Below the pieces are notes generated by a model. The model was not told the DNA's origin, did no database searches, and worked only from the letters and a program-made list of their open reading frames with translations. The position numbers and the translations under genes were made by a program. DNA of 7,721 nucleotides from Halovenus sp. (GTDB lineage Archaea; Halobacteriota; Halobacteria; Halobacteriales; Haloarculaceae): positions 1 through 7,721 of the forward strand of contig JAQCNR010000485.1 of NCBI GenBank assembly GCA_028274925.1, written 5' to 3'. Below are positions 5,046 to 7,721 of the stretch, piece by piece; position 1 is the stretch's first letter, and each line of letters starts with the position of its first letter.

Positions 5046-5438
5046 GTGCCCTCTGAACGCGACTGCGAGCGTGAAATCCGTGAGCTTCACGACTGCTTCG
5101 TCGAGTTCTACACTGGACAGCGCGAGGATACCGAACGTGTCGACCAAGCGCTTGGTCCCGACTTTCGACTCGTTTATCCGAGCGGCGAGCGAACCGACCG
5201 CGAGGCGGTCATCGACGGCATTCGGTCCCAGAAGAACAGGTACGTACCCGGCGAGTTCGACATCGAGATTCGCAACGTCGAGCCAATCGAGATTCGGGAG
5301 GACCGCGCACTGGTCAGCTACGAGGAGTGGCAGACGACGCCCAACGAACAGACGGGTAGGCTGAGCACCGCGTACTTCGCGCCGAGTGAGCAGGTTGCCG
5401 CCGAGTGGCGCTATCTGCAGGAGACGTGGCTGGATTAA
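5046..5438 (+). CDS. Small NTF2-like (SnoaL/DUF4440-type) protein
   Basis: The 130-residue protein has the pattern of the NTF2/SnoaL-like cone fold: an N-terminal helix (CEREIRELHDCFVEFYTGQ, about 7-25), then 'LGPDFRLVYPSGERTDREAVIDGI' (36-59), and C-terminal strands 'ALVSYEEWQTT...GRLSTAYFAP' ending in 'AEWRYLQETWLD', all typical of DUF4440-like domains. Members are small ligand-binding or enzymatic domains with many functions, so none is assigned. No signal peptide or membrane segment is seen. The start is a GTG; no better in-frame start precedes the first helix, and a TATA-like element lies 26 nt upstream. It follows carS by 31 nt on the same strand. Its TAA overlaps the stop codon of the convergent aldo/keto reductase. 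Confidence 0.8.
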   Translation: MPSERDCEREIRELHDCFVEFYTGQREDTERVDQALGPDFRLVYPSGERTDREAVIDGIRSQKNRYVPGEFDIEIRNVEPIEIREDRALVSYEEWQTTPNEQTGRLSTAYFAPSEQVAAEWRYLQETWLD

Positions 5439-6286
5439 GGCGCGCTCGCCTCAGTCAATCGGGTATACTCCTCGCCAGAGAGTTCGAGTCCCGAGGCGGC
5501 GACGTTCTCTTCGAGATGGTCGGGGCTGGACGTGCCCGGAATCGGCAGCGTTACTGGTGAGTGCTCCAGTAGCCACGCCAGCGCAATCTGGTAGCGGGTC
5601 GCGTCGTGGTTCGCCGCGACAGCTTCGAGGTCATCTTCGAGTCCCCCGAGATTCCCTGCGGCGAGTGGAAACCATGGCATGAAGCCGATATCGTACTCCT
5701 CGCAGGCCTGCAAAACGTCTTCGTCGTCGCGATTACCGATGTTGTACTGGTTCTGGACCGTCGCAACGTCGATGTGGTCGCGGGCGGTTTCCAGTTGCTC
5801 GACAGTGACGTTCGAGAGGCCGATGTGGTCGACCAGCCCAGCGTCCTTGCACTCGGCGAAGGCTTCGATACTGTCCTCGAATGGTGTGTCAGGGTCCGGA
5901 CGGTGGAACTGGTAGAGGTCAATCGAGTCGACTCCGAGGCGGTCGCGACTGACCAGCACCTGATTGCGGATGTAGTCAGGGTCGCCGTGGGGGAGCCACT
6001 CGCCGCCGCGTTCACGTAACAGTCCTGCCTTTGTCGCAACGACGATTTCGTCGACTGGTAGCGCCTCACCGATGAGACGCTCGCTGACGCCGGGGCCGTA
6101 GGAATCTGCGGTGTCGATGAAATCGACGCCCAAGTCGACCACTTGCTGGAGGAGCTGTCGTGCAGCGTCCTCGTCCTCGGGCGGGCCGATAATATCTTTG
6201 CCGGTGACTCGCATCGCGCCGTAGCCCATCCGGTGGATTGTCAGTTCGCCGTTCAACTCGAACGTGTCGCTCTCGTTTGAGACCAT
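5435..6286 (-). CDS. Aldo/keto reductase
   Basis: This 283-residue protein is a cytoplasmic NAD(P)H-dependent oxidoreductase of the aldo/keto reductase superfamily (TIM barrel). The catalytic tetrad is complete: Asp58 and Tyr63 in DFIDTADSYGPGVSERLIGEAL, Lys86 in IVVATKAGL, and His128 in IDLYQFHRPDPDTP. Other landmarks are GYGAMRVTG (21-29), HIGLSNV (154-160), VQNQYNIGNR (177-186), the barrel strand GFMPWFPLAAGNL (201-213), and the cofactor-binding PIPGTSSPDHLEEN (248-261). The sequence resembles bacterial general-stress-type reductases acting on small aldehydes or ketones, but the substrate cannot be read from sequence. The ATG at 6286 is preferred over the upstream in-frame start at 6340, since a TATA-like box is centred 27 nt before it. 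It is divergent from purT and convergent with the NTF2-like gene. Confidence 0.93.
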   Translation of the reverse strand: MVSNESDTFELNGELTIHRMGYGAMRVTGKDIIGPPEDEDAARQLLQQVVDLGVDFIDTADSYGPGVSERLIGEALPVDEIVVATKAGLLRERGGEWLPHGDPDYIRNQVLVSRDRLGVDSIDLYQFHRPDPDTPFEDSIEAFAECKDAGLVDHIGLSNVTVEQLETARDHIDVATVQNQYNIGNRDDEDVLQACEEYDIGFMPWFPLAAGNLGGLEDDLEAVAANHDATRYQIALAWLLEHSPVTLPIPGTSSPDHLEENVAASGLELSGEEYTRLTEASAP

Positions 6287-6310
6287 GCACCTACGGCGAG
6301 CGCAACGGGC

Positions 6311-6316
6311 AAAAAT
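6311..6316 (-). promoter_or_regulatory. TATA-like element of the aldo/keto reductase gene
   Basis: ATTTTT on the minus strand is centred about 27 nt upstream of the ATG at 6286, consistent with a leaderless transcript starting there. Confidence 0.5.
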
Positions 6317-6360
6317 CCTTGCCGCCGGCCGAGTGTACACGGGTCTCCGGAGCCACCGGG

Positions 6361-6368
6361 ATTTTACT
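6361..6368 (+). promoter_or_regulatory. TATA-like element of purT
   Basis: ATTTTACT is centred about 27-28 nt upstream of the purT ATG at 6392. Two 8-bp palindromes, GTGTACAC at 6333-6340 and CTCCGGAG at 6345-6352, lie between this box and the opposing aldo/keto reductase box; no role is known for them. Confidence 0.55.
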
Positions 6369-6391
6369 CGGTCCAGTCCTCTGTCTGTATT

Positions 6392-7588
6392 ATGTCCGAC
6401 ACACGACGATTTGGGACACCTGGGGCGGCGAATGCCACAACACTGCTGTTGCTCGGCAGCGGTGAACTAGGGAAAGAACTACTGTTCGAGGCACAGGGGC
6501 TGGGCGTCGAGACGGTTGCGGTCGACCGCTACGAGAATGCGCCTGCGATGCAGGTTGCACACCGCTCGCATACCCTCGATATGACCGACGCCGAGGCGGT
6601 CCGGGAGGTAGTTGCCGAGGAAGACCCCGACCTCATCGTCCCCGAAATCGAGGCGATAGCGACGGAGGAACTGAAGCGTCTCGAAGACGAGGGGTACAAC
6701 GTTATCCCCACTGCAAAGGCAACCCGGCTAACGATGGACCGTGAGTGGATTCGGGAGTTTGCCGCCGACGAGGTTGGCGTCCCGACCAGTGAGTTTGCCT
6801 TCGCCGACAGCGAGGACGCCTACCGCGACGCAGTCGCGGAGATTGGCTACCCTGTCGTGGTCAAACCGACGATGTCCTCGTCGGGCAAAGGCCAGTCTGT
6901 CGTTCGCGGTGACGCGGACCTGATGGACGGCTGGGAAACGGCCCGCGCGGGCACACGGTCAGACACTGGTCGCGTGATTGTCGAAGAGCTGGTTGAGTTC
7001 GACTACGAGGTGACGCTGCTGACGGTTCGCCACGCCGAGGGAACGACCTTCTGTCCCCCAGTTGCCCACCGACAGGTCGACGGCGACTACCGCGAGAGCT
7101 GGCAACCGCATCCAATGAGCGAGTCAGCGCTTGCTGACGCCCAGCGCATGGCAAAACAGGTTACCGACGGGCTGGGCGGGTACGGCATCTTCGGTGTCGA
7201 GTTCTTCGTCCGCGACGACGAGGTGCTGTTCAGCGAACTCTCCCCACGCCCACACGATACTGGGCTCGTCACGCTTGGCACCCAATCCGCAAGTGAGTTC
7301 GAGCTCCATCTGCGCGCCATCCTCGGGCTTCCTGTGCCAGAGGTGACTGCCGAGACGCCCGGTGCAAGTCACGCTATCGTCGCCGATGAACCCGCCGACC
7401 AGCCAGCGTTCACGGGCGTTGAGGCGGCACTCGAAACACCAGACACAGACCTCCGATTGTTTGGCAAGCCAGCAGCCTACGACGGCCGACGGATGGGTGT
7501 CACCGTCAGCACCGCTGCGGATATCGACACTGCTCGTGACCGCGCCGAGCAGGCTGCAGAACAGGTCGAACTCCACGACGACGACTGA
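6392..7588 (+). CDS. purT: Formate-dependent phosphoribosylglycinamide formyltransferase (PurT)
   Basis: PurT formylates glycinamide ribonucleotide using formate and ATP (EC 6.3.1.21), the third step of purine synthesis, as an alternative to the folate-dependent PurN. It is a cytoplasmic ATP-grasp enzyme. The 398-residue protein is close to the 392 residues of Escherichia coli PurT and aligns throughout: LLLLGSGELGKEL (18-30), VAVDRYENAPAMQVAHRSH (42-60), VPEIEAIATEEL (83-94), YPVVVKPTMSSSGKGQ (153-168, the ATP-binding loop), HRQVDGDYRESWQP (226-239), GGYGIFGVEFFV (262-273), FSELSPRPHDTG (280-291, metal-binding Glu), and LFGKP (356-360). The ATG at 6392 is fixed by the TATA-like element about 27 nt before it. 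The stop codon is one base from the stop of the convergent kinase gene. Assignment is certain. Confidence 0.97.
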   Translation: MSDTRRFGTPGAANATTLLLLGSGELGKELLFEAQGLGVETVAVDRYENAPAMQVAHRSHTLDMTDAEAVREVVAEEDPDLIVPEIEAIATEELKRLEDEGYNVIPTAKATRLTMDREWIREFAADEVGVPTSEFAFADSEDAYRDAVAEIGYPVVVKPTMSSSGKGQSVVRGDADLMDGWETARAGTRSDTGRVIVEELVEFDYEVTLLTVRHAEGTTFCPPVAHRQVDGDYRESWQPHPMSESALADAQRMAKQVTDGLGGYGIFGVEFFVRDDEVLFSELSPRPHDTGLVTLGTQSASEFELHLRAILGLPVPEVTAETPGASHAIVADEPADQPAFTGVEAALETPDTDLRLFGKPAAYDGRRMGVTVSTAADIDTARDRAEQAAEQVELHDDD

Positions 7589-7597
7589 GTCAGTCGT
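7581..7597. repeat. Inverted repeat spanning both stop codons of purT and the kinase gene
   Basis: ACGACTGA-G-TCAGTCGT has perfect 8-bp arms around one base. Each arm ends one gene, so both genes finish with the same eight bases. It might form a short hairpin on either strand, but no T run follows on the plus strand, so a terminator role is weak. Confidence 0.4.
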
Positions 7598-7721
7598 GTT
7601 TCGGTAACTCGACGACGAAGACGCTCCCCTCAGGTTCGTTGTCTTCGATCCAGACAGTGCCCTCGTAGCGCTCGACGAGCGTGTGGACAAGAAACAGCCC
7701 TAACCCTGTGCTGTCGCTGTC
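7590..7721 (-). CDS. Sensor histidine kinase, C-terminal end only (truncated by window edge)
   Basis: Only the last 43 codons are present. They read as the end of a HATPase_c domain: the G2 box STGLGLFLVHTLVERY (residues 4-19 of the visible part), then GTVWIEDNEPEGSVFVVELP (21-40), which in haloarchaeal two-component sensors closes the ATP-binding domain. The reading frame is open to the window edge. Input domains, membrane segments and the phosphorylated His lie outside, so the signal sensed is unknown. It converges on purT with a one-base gap. Confidence 0.85.
   Translation of the reverse strand, partial: DSDSTGLGLFLVHTLVERYEGTVWIEDNEPEGSVFVVELPKHD

Noticed and set aside
7124..7690. A 188-codon open frame on the minus strand opposite the end of purT
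   Set aside because: Antisense to purT, and in the region past 7590 it is out of frame with the recognisable histidine kinase end.

Overview
The window reads as chromosomal DNA of a halophilic archaeon (class Halobacteria). The predicted proteins are strongly acidic (Asp/Glu-rich, few Lys), the base composition is GC-rich with short AT-rich patches just upstream of genes, and several families are archaeal: a CTP-dependent riboflavin kinase fused to a DNA-binding domain (RbkR) and CDP-archaeol synthase (CarS). Nearly every gene start has an archaeal TATA-like element centred about 23-30 nt upstream, so most messages here look leaderless. I cannot name a genus.

Layout. 1-376 (minus) is the start of a sulfatase-superfamily hydrolase that runs off the left edge. 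434-1369 (minus) is the branched-chain amino acid aminotransferase ilvE. 1439-2113 (minus) is a DUF1028 (Ntn-hydrolase-like) protein. 2165-3521 (minus) is a two-gene riboflavin operon: rbkR, then ribB overlapping or abutting its end. 3652-4377 (minus) is a DUF502 membrane protein. Divergent from it, 4469-5014 (plus) is carS, followed by a small NTF2-like protein at 5046-5438 (plus). 5435-6286 (minus) is an aldo/keto reductase whose stop codon overlaps that of the NTF2-like gene. Divergent from it, 6392-7588 (plus) is purT. 7590-7721 (minus) is the C-terminal end of a histidine kinase entering from the right edge.

How the genes fit together. This is mostly a housekeeping neighbourhood: amino acid (ilvE), flavin (rbkR-ribB), membrane lipid (carS) and purine (purT) biosynthesis. 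Only rbkR-ribB forms a clear functional unit. The intergenic spaces are short (1-130 nt), no stretch over 300 nt lacks a gene, and I saw no RNA gene, mobile element, CRISPR array or long repeat.

The points most worth attention are: (1) ribB coding continues in frame about 26 codons upstream of its first conventional start codon, with a strong Shine-Dalgarno sequence 6 nt before an in-frame CTG and no ATG/GTG/TTG available; (2) a perfect 16-bp palindrome beside the TATA box of rbkR is a strong candidate for the RbkR operator; (3) leaderless promoter spacing is repeated across the window. I did not find an evident novel multi-gene system.
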